Assembly (NCBI GenBank): GCA_013398055.1
Contig: VZRS01006711.1
Location: forward strand, 130,323 to 194,322
DNA length: 64,000 nt
Reading direction: 5' to 3'
DNA from: Ifrita kowaldi
Taxonomy: Eukaryota > Chordata > Aves > Passeriformes > Cinclosomatidae
The notes beneath the pieces were generated by a model. The model saw nothing but the letters and a program-made list of their open reading frames with translations, was not told the DNA's origin and did not search any database. The translations under genes were made by a program, and so were the position numbers. This document shows positions 10,740 through 21,749 of this stretch, in pieces. Position 1 is the first letter of the stretch. Every line of letters begins with the position of its first letter.

Positions 10740-10905
10740 TATTTATTTCTTCCCTGGCACTGGATTTAGCTAATAACCATTAGTTGCTAATTAGGATTCA
10801 AAGCAATTTTCCTTCGGACCTATTTCAAATCATTGCAATACAATTATGCAACACATTTGCCTCGTTTATTAAATCTTTTAAATCCACTGCTATTTTCATT
10901 TTCAA
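10740..10905. promoter_or_regulatory. candidate conserved non-coding element, TAAT cluster
   Basis: The string TTTAGCTAATAACCATTAGT is followed directly by TGCTAATTAGG (10766-10795). It has four TAAT/ATTA cores in 30 bases, including the short inverted pair CTAAT-AACC-ATTAG. Further ATTATGCAACAC and TTTATTAAATC motifs follow. No repeat family is recognised. It could be a homeodomain-rich regulatory element. Confidence 0.28.
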
Positions 10906-11700
10906 TTCTTAACCCCACTGCGCAGTGTCCTCTGCTCAGGTTGAAGCAGCTCTATGGACCTACGTGAGTACACCAATTTTCAGCCCATCTCCCCTTCCCT
11001 GATAGCATTTCTGCTGAAGCCTCCTGAATTAACCATTCAGTTCCTGTAAAATCCATCCCCTAGAACCACACGGTGGTATTTCTGATTTCAATGGATGCAG
11101 GACGTGCATCCACTGATGCCAGAGAGAAGGAAACCATAACGATTTTTAGGCTTTGTGTGCCAACCACTTATAACCACTTTTCTCTCCCCTTGGAATCAAA
11201 TTTTGCTTCCACTAACAACCCAACAGTAGCAACAAAAGTTCACAACCCCAAGGCCTTCTTCTTACACAAACAAGAATAAACCAGTGGGGTTTTTGTAACA
11301 ATTAACATTCTGCAGAACAAGCTGCTCAAAATATTGCTCTCAAATAAAAGCAGAGATGCATTTGGCAAAGATGCGATGGAGCAGTTGGGTATTAAACGGA
11401 AATCAAACCCCTTTAATTTTGGAAGATCGGCACTCTCATTGTGACAAGGGTGAAGGGCACTGGGAGGTGAGCAGGGAGCTTGCTGGTGGAAAAAATTAAA
11501 AATAGGGAGCTTATTGCACATCAGTTGATGCATTAGACAGATGGACAGACATCCTCCTGCTGCCGCTAGGAAGGACCTTCCATCCCTTGGGAACACACCA
11601 AAAACATTTTCAAAATATACGGGACACTTTGAGATTGACAAAACCCCATAAATAAATAAAAATGCATAACTGTATTAAGTTCAGGCAAAGCCTTCTCATC

Positions 11701-12035
11701 CCACGTGGCAGAGCAACCCCGGGCACCCACCCGCGCTGAGACATCACCCCACTACAGCCTGTCCATTGTTCACCGAGGTGCTTTCCCTGCGCCCTGGCTG
11801 GGCTCGGGATTGGGGCACTCCCTGCAGCCTTCCCTGGGTGGAGGCACCACATCCCACCCCATCTGTGCCCCCAAATCCCCGCTGAGCTCAAACGGCCCAG
11901 GTGGAGCCGTGCTGCGGAGCCCCCGCGTGTCGCACCCCGCGTCTGCTGCTGCAGGGACACGGACTGGGGACACCATCGAACGTCTGATGGGGCTTTTCTC
12001 ACCGGGGTCTCCTCCTGCTGTATCCAGCAGACCGT
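11701..12035. promoter_or_regulatory. CpG-rich patch
   Basis: About 20 CpG dinucleotides lie in some 330 bases, including CACCCGCGCTGAG and CCCCGCGTGTCGCACCCCGC, in a neighbourhood that is otherwise CpG-poor. This could be a small CpG island, a first-exon remnant or simply a GC-rich patch. An open frame of 110 codons on + (11705-12037) spans it, but frames on the minus strand are equally open, so coding is not supported. Confidence 0.3.
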
Positions 12036-12794
12036 AATGACACAGTTCTGACACTCCTGTTCCCAGTTAACAGCTCTCACCCTTCAGAGCCAGCCCGGGC
12101 TCCTACACAAACCTGCACTTTCCCTACCCTGAAATCTCACTTCCAATTCAGGTTACAATGTACCTGCTGATCCTTTTCCAGTGACTCATCAATCCCTTTG
12201 CTTTCAACTCCATGGATAACACATGTCTGCTCCCAAACTCCAGATGAGCTGTGATGGGAGCTGGCACCTGTCTGTCTCACACATGCTGGGAACAAACTGG
12301 CTCCAGCACATTCAAATAAATACATCCTGCTGACTTTTCAGCACTGGTGATCTCTCTTAAGCACTCCCGCAGCCCAGGAGCTCCCCAGTCAGCTCTCAAG
12401 AGGAACCTGAAGCCTGGAAAGATGCAGGAGCAGCAGAGCCACTGATGGAAGCTGTTCTGACTGGCAGGGATGACCGAGGCTTCTTTCAGAAGCAGGGACT
12501 GTGCCAGGTTATTCCTGACTCAGGGAAAAACCGAAACTCTTCTTGGACTATGTCTGCAAAACACAACCCCTGTGTGCAGCTAATAAAGCTGGAGCCATCG
12601 ACCAGCAGCTGCTAAAATTCCACACTTCAGTCCCTAACAAAGAGGAGTTGTTCCATCCGTGCTGGACACCTCCCTGGTGCGAAATCAAGGCCCTCCTCCC
12701 AGCTCTTTGCTTGTCTCCTGCATTTCTGAGCACGGATGTGAGGAGTCACCACAGCTGGAATGACAAATGTCTGCAGGAAAAGTGCCCACGGAGC

Positions 12795-13209
12795 TGCTCC
12801 GAGGGCTTGAGATGCTCCAGCAGCTCTGCAGCCAGGCTGGGAGAGCTGGGGGTGCTCACCTGGAAAAGGCTCCAGGGAGAGCTCAGAGCCCTTGCAGGGC
12901 CTAAAGGGGTTCCAGGAGAGCTGGAGAGGGACTGGGGACAGGGACAGGACACAGGGAATGGCTTCCCACTGCCAGAGGGCAGCAGGAGATGGGATATTGG
13001 GAAGGAATTGTTCCCTGGGAGGGGGGGGAGGGGCTGGAATGGAATTCCCAGAGCAGCTGTGGCTGCCCCTGGATCCCTGGCAGTGTCCAAGGCCACGCTG
13101 GACACTGGGGCTGGGAGCAGCCTGGGACAGTGGAAGGTGTCCCTGCCCAGGGCAGGGGTGGCACTGGATGATCTTTAAGGTCCTGTCCAACCCAAACAAT
13201 TCCATGATA
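12795..13209 (+). mobile_element. CR1 LINE 3' fragment, long copy
   Basis: Roughly 415 bases of a CR1 3' end. Blocks in order are GAGAGCTGGGGGTGCTCACC, CTCCAGGGAGAGCTCAGAGC, GAGAGGGACTGGGGACAGGG, GGGATATTGGGAAGGAATTG, GGCTGCCCCTGGATCCCTGG, GCAGCCTGGGACAGTGGAAG and CCTGTCCAACCCAAACAATTC, then the tail ATTCCATGAT. Long open frames through it on both strands (up to 211 codons) are read-through of this GC-rich repeat and do not encode the CR1 proteins. Confidence 0.93.
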
Positions 13210-13419
13210 AAAAGATACTTAAAAAGTCTAAATTCACACTGCATTTGCTTTGATCAGCTTAAATAAACCCTTATAGTTTTTACAACACGAGTCATGTGGG
13301 TTGGGGTTTTTTTATGGCCATTTCCCATGTTATTTAACTGCTTTGAAAAGGAAGCCAATGCCCAGGACCAAATTTTAATGGAAGACCTGGAAGGAATTAT
13401 AGCAAAAGGAAATTTGAAT

Positions 13420-13560
13420 GCTTGATAATTTAAGTGTTATATTTTTACTACCAATGTGAACCCAACCCTAGCAAATTAAAACAGGAAGAATTAATTGGAT
13501 ATGCAAATAAGATTATTCACTATATAAATCTAATTACATACCAATTTGCTTTAACAGCAT
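13420..13560. promoter_or_regulatory. candidate regulatory AT-rich island with octamer
   Basis: Contains GAATTAATTGGATATGCAAA, in which ATGCAAAT (13501-13508) is a perfect POU/octamer site next to a TTAATTGG homeodomain-like site. TATATAAATCTAATTACATA follows. No repeat signature is seen. Function is inferred from motif clustering only. Confidence 0.22.
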
Positions 13561-14514
13561 GGAAAAGACAAAAAAGGCTCTTTGTAAATTGTTTTCAGAA
13601 CCACCTGTAGCACAACAAAGGGGAAAGGCTGCATCTGAAATGTGCTCATTTCAGCACGAACCAATCGAGGTGTTTTGAAGATCTTATCAAGATCCCCTTG
13701 CCATGGGCACCCCGCTCCGTTCCCTGATTTCCAACATTCCATGCTCAGTTTTCAAACACATCCCACAACACTGCCTCTGTTTTTATCTCAGGAACAGACA
13801 GAACACGCTGGATCTTGGGAATATGAGGTGATTCTGGTCACAAATCCCGACTATTTTGAGCTGGGCCAGACTTATTTTGATGCCTGAGCACAGAAGAGCA
13901 GTGGGTCTGCTGGGCTGGCACTGGGCATACCAGCAGTGGGCACCGGGAGCTGCTGGCTGCACATCCCGAGCCTCTTACAAAACAAAAAGGGACAAAAGAA
14001 TAATTAGCAGAACCCCACAGTGGGGAGGGAGATCTCTCCAGGGGGAAAAAGCCTGTTAATTTGGGAGCCTTTTGTGTCCAAGAAGCAAATTACACTGATG
14101 GCCAATTTATTTCTTTGAATAGCTACTTGTCAGGGAGAGTAAAAATTACGAACAAGATCACTGGAACTGATGAAGACGCAGAATAGCTGAGACCATAATT
14201 AGTGTCCATGTGCCACCCCTGATAAAGGACCCCAATCATCCATTTTCTCTGACTGTACATTGAATTTTGTCGTCTGAATCTGGTTCCCTGGTTCACAGTT
14301 GGGCATCTAAAACAATCCAGAGTAAAAAGCATTAAAAATGTGTTCCAAAGAAAAGGAATGTAATGTTTACACCTGTACAGCAAGCAAATACTGAGGTCAC
14401 CTGATGGAAAGCAAGGTGGTGTTATTACAGAAAACTGAATTTGACCCACATAAAAAACCAACAAAATATTGAAGAGTTGTTAAAAAATTAAATGTGCAGT
14501 GGATGCTGAAATCT

Positions 14515-14756
14515 GGGGGCTTTTTGGTCACTTAAACTCTTTGTATGGAGGGGTTTTGCAGCCTTTACTGTCTATTTTAGATGATATTAATAAAGAAAGG
14601 GAGCACTGCCCTTGCACTATAGACACTGAAATATTTGCTGAAAAGAACTGCAGACACTTGGTGAACACAGAGGAGGGGTTTTTGTCACCGAAACTCTGTG
14701 CATGGAATTTGTTTGCAGCCTTTATTGTCTGTTTTAGATTGCATTAATAAGGGAGG
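14515..14756. repeat. diverged direct duplication, 157-bp spacing
   Basis: Two related units of about 88 bases lie at 14515-14602 and 14671-14756. Shared parts include TTTTTGGTCAC (TTTTTGTCACC in the second), AAACTCTTTGTATGGA (AAACTCTGTGCATGGA), TTGCAGCCTTTACTGTCT (TTATTGTCT) and TTTTAGATGATATTAATAA (TTTTAGATTGCATTAATAA). The common GCAGCC anchors are 157 bases apart. The units have diverged clearly, so the duplication is old. The 60-odd bases between them show no clear match. Confidence 0.75.
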
Positions 14757-16831
14757 ATAGCTCAAGATGAGAATTACACATCTGCAGAGCCACTGGTGAC
14801 ACATTGATATGGTTTAGCAAAGCTGTTTTTCCTTGAAGCCCAGACTGGCTGCCAGTACATTTGTACAGTCAAACTGATACATTTTTCTTTTTACTTTAAA
14901 TGCTCTGTGGGCAGCTGCACGGTAGCTCATGAATTTACATGAGATCCGAAGTCTTCAGGAACAACTTAAAGAGTTTTTGAACTCCTGTTTTCTCAAAAAA
15001 CAAGGATTGGAAGGGACAAATCCTGCAGAGAACATCAGCAGGGTTTGTTTTGGAGTCCTCCAGCACCACTGAGCAACTGGTGGAAAATTTTGTGTTGTTT
15101 TCTGTAAATTTTGCATCTTTTCCAGGGGCAGCCAGGGCAGCTCTCAGGTGTGCAAACCAGCAGCTCAGTGCATGGGAAGGGGTTTTTCTAGCTGGGAATT
15201 TATCCTTGTGTCAACCCTCCTCTCACTGATTTGGACTGACACATTTTATCAGGTGACACACCTTAAAATTTGGCTTTTTTTAAAAAAAAACCACAAAGCT
15301 GTTATGACATCTCTTAAATGCCAAAACCCTTTCTAACTGCTGTATTTTCATGCATCCCCTAAATCCTTCAAAAAGAAAGCAGTAAAATGCCAGAGAATGC
15401 CTCCACTTAAAAATAAGAAGGGGGGGGGTTAAATTTTAGCAGTAATTGGATGTCACATTAAAGAAAGTCACAATGAAGAAGTGTTTGAAGCCTCTGCCAC
15501 GGATTTGAGCACAACACCTTGCAGGAGGTGTGAGTGGCAGTGCTGACTCCAAGGTGTAAGAGCTCACAGCCTTGCACAAATCAATCCTGTGAAGCACTGA
15601 CAGGCACTTTTCGCTCGTCCCCCCCAGAGAAAACCCACGCCATAAGCACATTTTCCACCCAGCAAGCACTTTCCAAACCAGCACAGCCACACCTGAACTT
15701 CAACACTGAGCTTCTGCGTTGGAACAAACTGAAATAGAATGAAATTTTAAAAGTTTGATTCAATATTAAAAAAAAAAAATAAGGAGAAACACAGCAATCA
15801 GACTATTATTGCCTGCAGTGACGTGGTTATTCCAGGAACATCCTTATTCCAGGAATAACTCCCAGTATCCAAAGGTTAAGGTGGAGATTTCTCTTGCTCA
15901 AGCCCCGGGTCAGATTCCCATCTCCTGTGCTTTTATTCAGCTGGATTGGGCACTTCCTGACCTTCCCAAAGTGTCCGAGCAGTGCTGCAACAAGCTCTGA
16001 GCAGCCTGCTCATGGGGAACGTGTCCCTGCCCATGGAGGGATGGCAGCTGCATGGTGAGAAGACTCAGCAATCCAGCACCAACACCCACTCAATTCTCTG
16101 TGTCAACTCCTGCCCCAAAAGCGTTTTGATTGTACAGTGAGTTGTAAATCCTTCACCAGTATAAAATCCAATGTTGGTCCCTTCCTGCGCCCTGTAGTGT
16201 TCGAATTTTAAATTTTAATTTGTAGGGTCCACGTTGAGCAATACCTGAAATGCTGCTGTTTCATGATGGGTGAGAACTGGACTTGAAAGAACACATTTTT
16301 TATTCTTTCTCTTCACATTCACGTGTGTATATTTAAAAATGGAGACATTACCCCTGTGCTTTAAACGTGATCTGGATCATGAATCAGCAGCTAAATCAGC
16401 GCAGAATCAATCCTGAATGGGACAGAGCCACCAGGATCACTGAATTCCAGCTCCTGTTGGATCTTCCCAGTGCTTTTCAGCCATGGATTGGACTTTACAT
16501 GGTTCTACACGTTCCCACCTGGTTTGTACAACACCCATGGAGCAGTTTAAGCTGCACCTTTTCGCTGCACTGCCCTTCCCAGGCCGGGACTGCAGCATTC
16601 CCAGGAGCGCTGCTCGCTGTCCCCGGGCCCTGATGCAAGCCAGGCACGCTCTTCCAGCTCCTCTTCCAGCACTTCCCAAGGGGAGAGCTCCAGCAATTCA
16701 TCACTGCCACAGCAGCAGCACCCCGGGAGAAGGTGTTTGCAAACAAACATCCATCACGGCTGCTCGCACACGGCTGCACCCCCTCGTCCTTGCACCTTCT
16801 TTGGCTCCGTGATTTCGGATAAACGCAGCTC

Positions 16832-16851
16832 TGTGTGTGTGTGTGTGTGTG
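16832..16851. repeat. TG dinucleotide microsatellite
   Basis: About ten uninterrupted TG units followed by GCAAGCACC. This is an ordinary simple sequence repeat. Confidence 0.95.
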
Positions 16852-17100
16852 CAAGCACCACCCAGCGCCTCCTGCAATTAGCACCCAGAGGCTGAGAACC
16901 AATTATGGCATTATTTAATGAGTCATGAGCCGCAGCAAAGGTTTAGGAGCGGGGAAATAGAGAGATCGTGTGAGACAGAGGAAAACAGAAGCAGAACAGG
17001 AGAAGGTGGGAATCCCATGCAATCAAAAACTCATGGATCCAGGTCCTCAGCTGATTTAAAGGGGCATTTTTGACAGAAGTCAATAACTGTGCTCTAACAC

Positions 17101-17264
17101 AGAGCAGCTGTGGCTGCCCCTGGGTCCCTGGCAGTGTCCAAGGCCAGGCTGGACACTGGGGCTTGGAGCAGCCTGGGACAGTGGAAGGTGTCCCCAGGAC
17201 AGGAGGTGGGAATGAGATGAGCTTTAAGGTCCCTCCCAACCTGACCCATTGTGGAATTCTCTGA
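17101..17264 (+). mobile_element. CR1 LINE 3' fragment
   Basis: It begins AGAGCAGCTGTGGCTGCCCC, continues with TGTCCAAGGCCAGGCTGGAC and AGCAGCCTGGGACAGTGGAA, and ends CCCTCCCAACCTGACCCATT then GGAATTCTCTGAT. It is a 5'-truncated copy. The part that normally reads GGGCAGGGGTGGCACTGGATG is altered to GGACAGGAGGTGGGAATGAG. Confidence 0.92.
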
Positions 17265-17445
17265 TCCTGACAAGTGCAGCAGCCAGGGACTGCTTGAGTG
17301 GAAACACATCCTCACATATCTGCTCTGACTGAGTCCTACTTAAGAGGACTGAATTTAAAACCAAAGCTTGTTCTTCTCCAGTAACGGTGGGGAACTCAGA
17401 TAAATGGATACATTTTTGACTCCTAGATTATATTTTAGTTTGCTG

Positions 17446-17526
17446 GTGGAAGATGTCCCTGCCCATAGCAGGGGTGGCACTGGATGAGCTTTAAGATCCT
17501 TTCCAACCCAAACCATTCTGGGATTT
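17446..17526 (+). mobile_element. CR1 LINE 3'-most fragment
   Basis: About 80 bases: GTGGAAGATGTCCCTGCCC, AGCAGGGGTGGCACTGGATG, AGCTTTAAGATCCTTTCCAAC, then CCAAACCATTCTGGGATTTT. It lies 180 bases after another CR1 end in the same direction and starts at the same internal region, so it is a separate insertion or the result of a small duplication. Confidence 0.88.
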
Positions 17527-18195
17527 TGAGCTGCACTGGTGGAGGACTGGGATTATTAGTCAGGTGTGAGAAACCTTTCCCAAGCAGCCCAGGGGATGCG
17601 GGGCCCTGCAGGGAAGGGCCCTGACACCCACAGGGGCAATGAGGGACCATCCATCCATGAGCTGCTTCCCACACAAGGCATCTTCCCACAGCAAACCCCC
17701 CAAAGTGCCCAGCTCAGCCCCTCACCGCAGTGCTGACCCCACAGGCACAGGGGCTGCTGCCCACACCGTGCTGATCCCACAGGCCAAGCTCAGCACTCAC
17801 CTGCGTGGCTGCAGCTTTGATCAATTAAAAACTCCCATTCCAGAGCCGCTTCCCAGTCCTGGGAGCTCGTGAGACAGGCATATTAAATGAGCAATAAAAT
17901 GCAACTTAATGGGGTCGATGTTAAATTAGTTTCAATTATCAAACCCCATTTTAACAAAACGAATGCCTGGCTCCCTTCCAGAACTCACATAATTTACATG
18001 GGAAAGCACTGGGTTCTCTCTCCTCCCACTGACTGATGGCATCTCCCCCTCGCCTTTCATTAGGGAATAACTTCCATATTCCATCCTAATATACCAACAA
18101 ACTCCAAAAAAAAGAACAGAGAGCATTCAAGTTTGCTCAGGAATGCAGTAGAGGTCAATAAATGTAAATGTTAAACTTAAAAAAGCAAAGTCAGT

Positions 18196-18936
18196 ATGAA
18201 TAAATACTGTGAAATTCTATGCAGATTATTTACCGCTGAGTTGTTCACAGAGTGTTTTTTTACAACAAGTGGGAAAACACTCAGGGAAGCTCTGCTTTTC
18301 ATTGAGGGAAAAAAGGACACAGGCTTTAGAGTACACACCATGTTCTTTAGATCTGGTGAGGATGAAAAGGCAATGCCTGCCAGATGCACATTACTGCTGG
18401 AAATTCATGACCGTGCTTTGAAAGGAGGAGCTCACTTTTGTGAGGTTAATAAGGACCCAGAGGCTGTCCTGCCTCTCTGGAAAGGGAGTGGGGAACGCAG
18501 CACATCCCGAGGAGCCCACTTCACCCTGTGCCTCTACTCACATATGAAAAAATATGCATCTACATATGAAAAAACTGACAATCAGCAGTTTTCCCAATTC
18601 ATAAAAGGAGCTGCAGCCATTCCTGCTATCAGTTCTTGGCCACTTGACTTGAGAATCACAGCTGGGCTTCCCAGCTCGGAGAGGCATCACGAGATTGCCA
18701 TGGAGAGCGTTTTTATCCCAGCTGAGGAATCCGTATCTCAGGAACAGTCTGATGAGGAGCTGCTCTGCCTTTCAGACTTGTTTTCTCTCCTGAAGTGCTT
18801 CAACGTTCCCAACCCACACAGGCTGAAGAAACCAAACACACAAAGGCAAAAGCATCTTCCAGATCCCTCTCACCCAGCTGGTTACCCCTCCTGCTGTCCC
18901 TCACGGCCCTCCCCACTCCAACTCTCCCCATTTTGA
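18196..18936 (+). other. 246-codon open frame, coding status unsupported
   Basis: The longest uninterrupted ATG-to-stop frame in the window. The start context has A at -3. I recognise no domain, signal peptide, membrane segment or zinc-finger pattern. The product would have a mixed composition and a Pro/Ser/His-rich end. A 22-base near-duplication (18537-18577, ACATATGAAAAAA twice) lies inside it and gives the related peptides YSHMKKYA and YEKTDN. There are no flanking splice sites or a promoter that I can point to. It is long for chance but possible over 64 kb and six frames. It could be a young orphan frame, an exon of an unknown transcript, or chance. Confidence 0.15.
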
Positions 18937-20089
18937 GGTCAGTAAGGGATTTTTTGGGAGTCTCTTTCCATTATTCTTTCAGCCCTGTGATGTTAGTCAC
19001 CATTTGCACGCTGGCAGATGTGACACTCCTCTGCCTGAGCTCTGCTCCCACATCTCTGCCTCTTCCCAAAGATGCTTCTTCCCTCAGGAAGAAAAGCACA
19101 ACACCAAAGCTTGTCTCTCTTCAAGCCTTCCTTCCTGCTTTTTAAACTTGAATTGGCAGCAAGCATCATCCCTTTCAATAATATTTACAGTTTCAGAGTT
19201 GCCTGTATTGACTTTGTCTGAGTTTGGTCACAAACCAACCAAAAAAGCAGGTGGGAGACCTGGATGCACAACATGGGCATCAGATCTCTGTGAGGCATTC
19301 TAAGGGATCACAAAATCATGACAGAGAGAAAAGAAAACAACAGTTCCAGTTATTGCCAAATCACCACAACCTGGACTTCAGCTGTAAAGCTCAAAATTAC
19401 ACCAATGCTGTGATTTTTGTCACATATAATCCCACTTTTCAGGGATGTTATAAAAGACAATTTAAGTTACTTGACAGAGAGAATTTGGAACCAATACTTC
19501 CATGGCTGAGGAAGTGAGGAATTCTCCTCTTCCTCCCACCTGTGCATCCAGCTGCTTCCAGCCCCTTTTCATCTCTGTGTCCCTGTTTCACAGCCCAGAG
19601 AGCCACCACGCTGCCTTCTTTCCAGTCCCCCTTCAGATGTCTCCTAGCAAAGCCCACCCAGCGTGAGGCCAGAGAAAATGCCATTTTCCATGGACCAGGT
19701 GAAAATGGAAGGAGAGGGAATGCGCTGGGAGTAAAGCCTGAGCTCTCAGGGAGCATCTCATGGCATCTGCTGACACAGAGCTGGAAGGGCACAGATCATT
19801 TCTTCTTCCAAGTCTCACTGATCATCCACTGCATGATCCCTGTTTCACAAATAAAAACAGTGATCATATCCACAACTCTGTCAGGGATCTGCTTTGCAGA
19901 CATGAAGCCTCAGAAGGTACAAATTCGAAGTTGGGATAAGAGGAATTTCAGACACATCTAAGCTCATGCTGTTCCCAACATGCTCTGGACAAACTCAAAG
20001 CCTTCACACACAAAGTGCTGATTTTCCTTTCACCTGTGCGAGACAGCCGTGGGAAGCTTTATAAATGACAATACCTCTTAAAACAGATG

Positions 20090-20400
20090 CAATCTTCAGA
20101 CATTTAAACTCAGAGAATTGGAATTAAGACATATCAACCTATTAAGATAGCTGTATTTTTCATACTTTCCCTGACACCTGGAAAGTTTAACGAAGTTTAA
20201 AGTCACCAGCTTCAGCTGAGATGCTGACTGCTGGCTGGCTAATTAGTTGCCTGTCTCATTGATTAGCAACTTCTCCAGGAGTCGATTATAAATGGTTGTA
20301 ATGCTTGCCTTGCTTCACAGCGTAATTAATATGATATAGACTATTTAACAATCGTGTTTTAGCTTGATTTATGAAGCTGAATATGTGTATTTTACTGCAA
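20090..20400. promoter_or_regulatory. candidate conserved non-coding element
   Basis: AT-rich, repeat-free DNA. It contains the palindrome CTAATTAG (20239-20246), the inverted pair AGTTGC (20245-20250) and GCAACT (20266-20271), TTGATTAGC, GCGTAATTAATATG, TTTAACAATCGTG and a GATTTATGAAGC motif. The density of TAAT and TGATTA cores resembles vertebrate developmental enhancers. I cannot name the target gene. Confidence 0.3.
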
Positions 20401-21081
20401 AAGAAAAAATCCAAACACATGAGGAAAACCAGACTGAAGCACTGAAGGGATAACGGGCAAGTTTTGCCTTTTTTCATTGTAACACACAGGAAATCTTTCC
20501 TAAAACTTGCAATAATGAGTCAGTGCAGCCTGTCAGGAGCATATTCCTCATTTCAGAGCTCAGCCTGTCACAGCACTTGACAAATGCTTCAATAAAGCAG
20601 CATTAAACAATGTCCAGCTGAACTGCAGCATTCTGTGCTCTGTTCATTAAAAGAAGAACTAACTGGGAGCAGCCAATGATTTGCCACAGACTGACTCTGA
20701 GCACGATTTGCAAAAATTCATCAGCATCCGTTCTACTTAATGGCCCCAACCCTGTGAAAACTGGAGCCCTCGTGGACACCAGGCCTGGCTGATGGAGGGG
20801 GCAGGAATTTCTGGGAGAAACCCTACAAAAACACGCAGGGGTGGTGAGGAGCCTCACTTTCTGTATGGAGCTGCCAGCAATCCTGAGACTGCCCACACTT
20901 ACAGCACTTCATCATCCAAGTTGGACTGACTTTTATTCCCTTTGGATGATCCCCCTTCACTGCTGCTTAGCTGATTAAAGGGACCTTTACCGAGTGAAAA
21001 TGATCGCTGCCAACAGCATTCCCAGCCACTTCCCGCTCCAAGGGCAGCAGCAAAACCCAGGGATTTAACCCCAAAAGGCTC

Positions 21082-21749
21082 AGTGGGTATCACTTTTTTG
21101 TGATTTATGTGACTCTTCTTGGTTGGGGAAATTTATATAGAGTCTTGGCTAGAAAGTTGAAAAGACGAGAGGAGTCTTTTGGTTTTTTGCTTTAGATAGT
21201 TGTTTTAATTAGCATTATTAGAGAAATAGAGTGCTGGACACAGCACCCTGCAGAGAGTTTGAAAGATGAGCACAAAAGAGAGATGATCGCAATTTCGCAG
21301 CTCTTTTAAAGGTAAATGACTCAATAGAAGTTTGAAACGAAACATATTTTTACTTTTTTACTAATGCTCAATAAATCAAGCTCCTGCGTGAACAGGAACT
21401 GCGGAATTTTTTTACCTAATCACTCTAAATCACTTTTGCTGCAGAATATGGAGTTATAGAAAAAGAAGAAAAAGCAGCCCTGGAGAACAACAATAATTTT
21501 CCATTTTGGCATTTTTAGCTTTTATTTATTTACTACATTAACAAACCTAAAACTTTTACATTTTTCACTCTGTGACACTATTACAAACTACTTTATTATT
21601 TAGTTTAAACTATTATGGATTCAAACTCTTCCCAGAGTGTTGGCAATTTCTCCCATGGACAAAGGTCAAAACCAGTGCTGTCCAAGGAGGTTAAATCCCT
21701 CCAAACAAGCAGAGCAAAGTCTCCTGCACTTTAAGTTCCAACAAGTGGG
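21082..21749. repeat. 6-bp target-site duplication flanking LTR copy 3
   Basis: AGTGGG occurs directly before TATCAC (21082-21087) and directly after CCAACA (21744-21749). Bases outside do not match, so the length is 6. This fixes the element ends independently of the 7.1-kb copy. Confidence 0.9.
21088..21743 (-). mobile_element. complete solo LTR, copy 3 (diverged)
   Basis: A 656-bp copy of the same family as the 2.2-kb and 7.1-kb LTRs, in reverse orientation. On the + strand it starts TATCACTTTTTTGTG and ends TTCCAACA. It is flanked by a perfect 6-bp duplication AGTGGG (21082-21087 and 21744-21749). Read on the minus strand it gives TGTTGG...GTGATA with the TTTAAAAG box (21303-21312) and the ATTAAA signal (21204-21209). 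It is clearly more diverged, has lost CpGs and is T/A-enriched, so it is an older insertion. No viral genes are attached. Confidence 0.9.

Larger units (their letters stand above)
9721..12794. other. unique non-coding DNA with AT-rich islands
   Basis: No gene is supported. The stretch includes two AT-rich islands (9990-10270 and 10740-10905), listed separately as possible conserved non-coding elements, and a CpG-rich patch (11701-12035). Open frames of up to 156 codons around 11610-12080 overlap the CpG-rich patch on both strands and have no recognisable domain. Confidence 0.5.
13210..17100. other. unique non-coding DNA
   Basis: No gene is supported. It holds an octamer-containing AT-rich stretch (13420-13560), a diverged duplication (14515-14756), a T/A-rich zone around 15280 and 15760-15780, a GC-rich patch (16540-16800) and a TG microsatellite. 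Open frames in the GC-rich patch overlap each other on both strands. Confidence 0.5.
17527..21081. other. unique non-coding DNA
   Basis: No gene is supported. It includes the longest open frame of the window (18196-18936, separate entry) and an AT-rich island with homeodomain-type motifs (20090-20400). The remainder shows no repeat signature that I recognise. Confidence 0.5.

Noticed and set aside
12543..13244. Open frames of 211 and 205 codons on opposite strands
   Set aside because: They run through the 3' non-coding end of a CR1 element, which is GC-rich and poor in stop codons. They do not match CR1 proteins.
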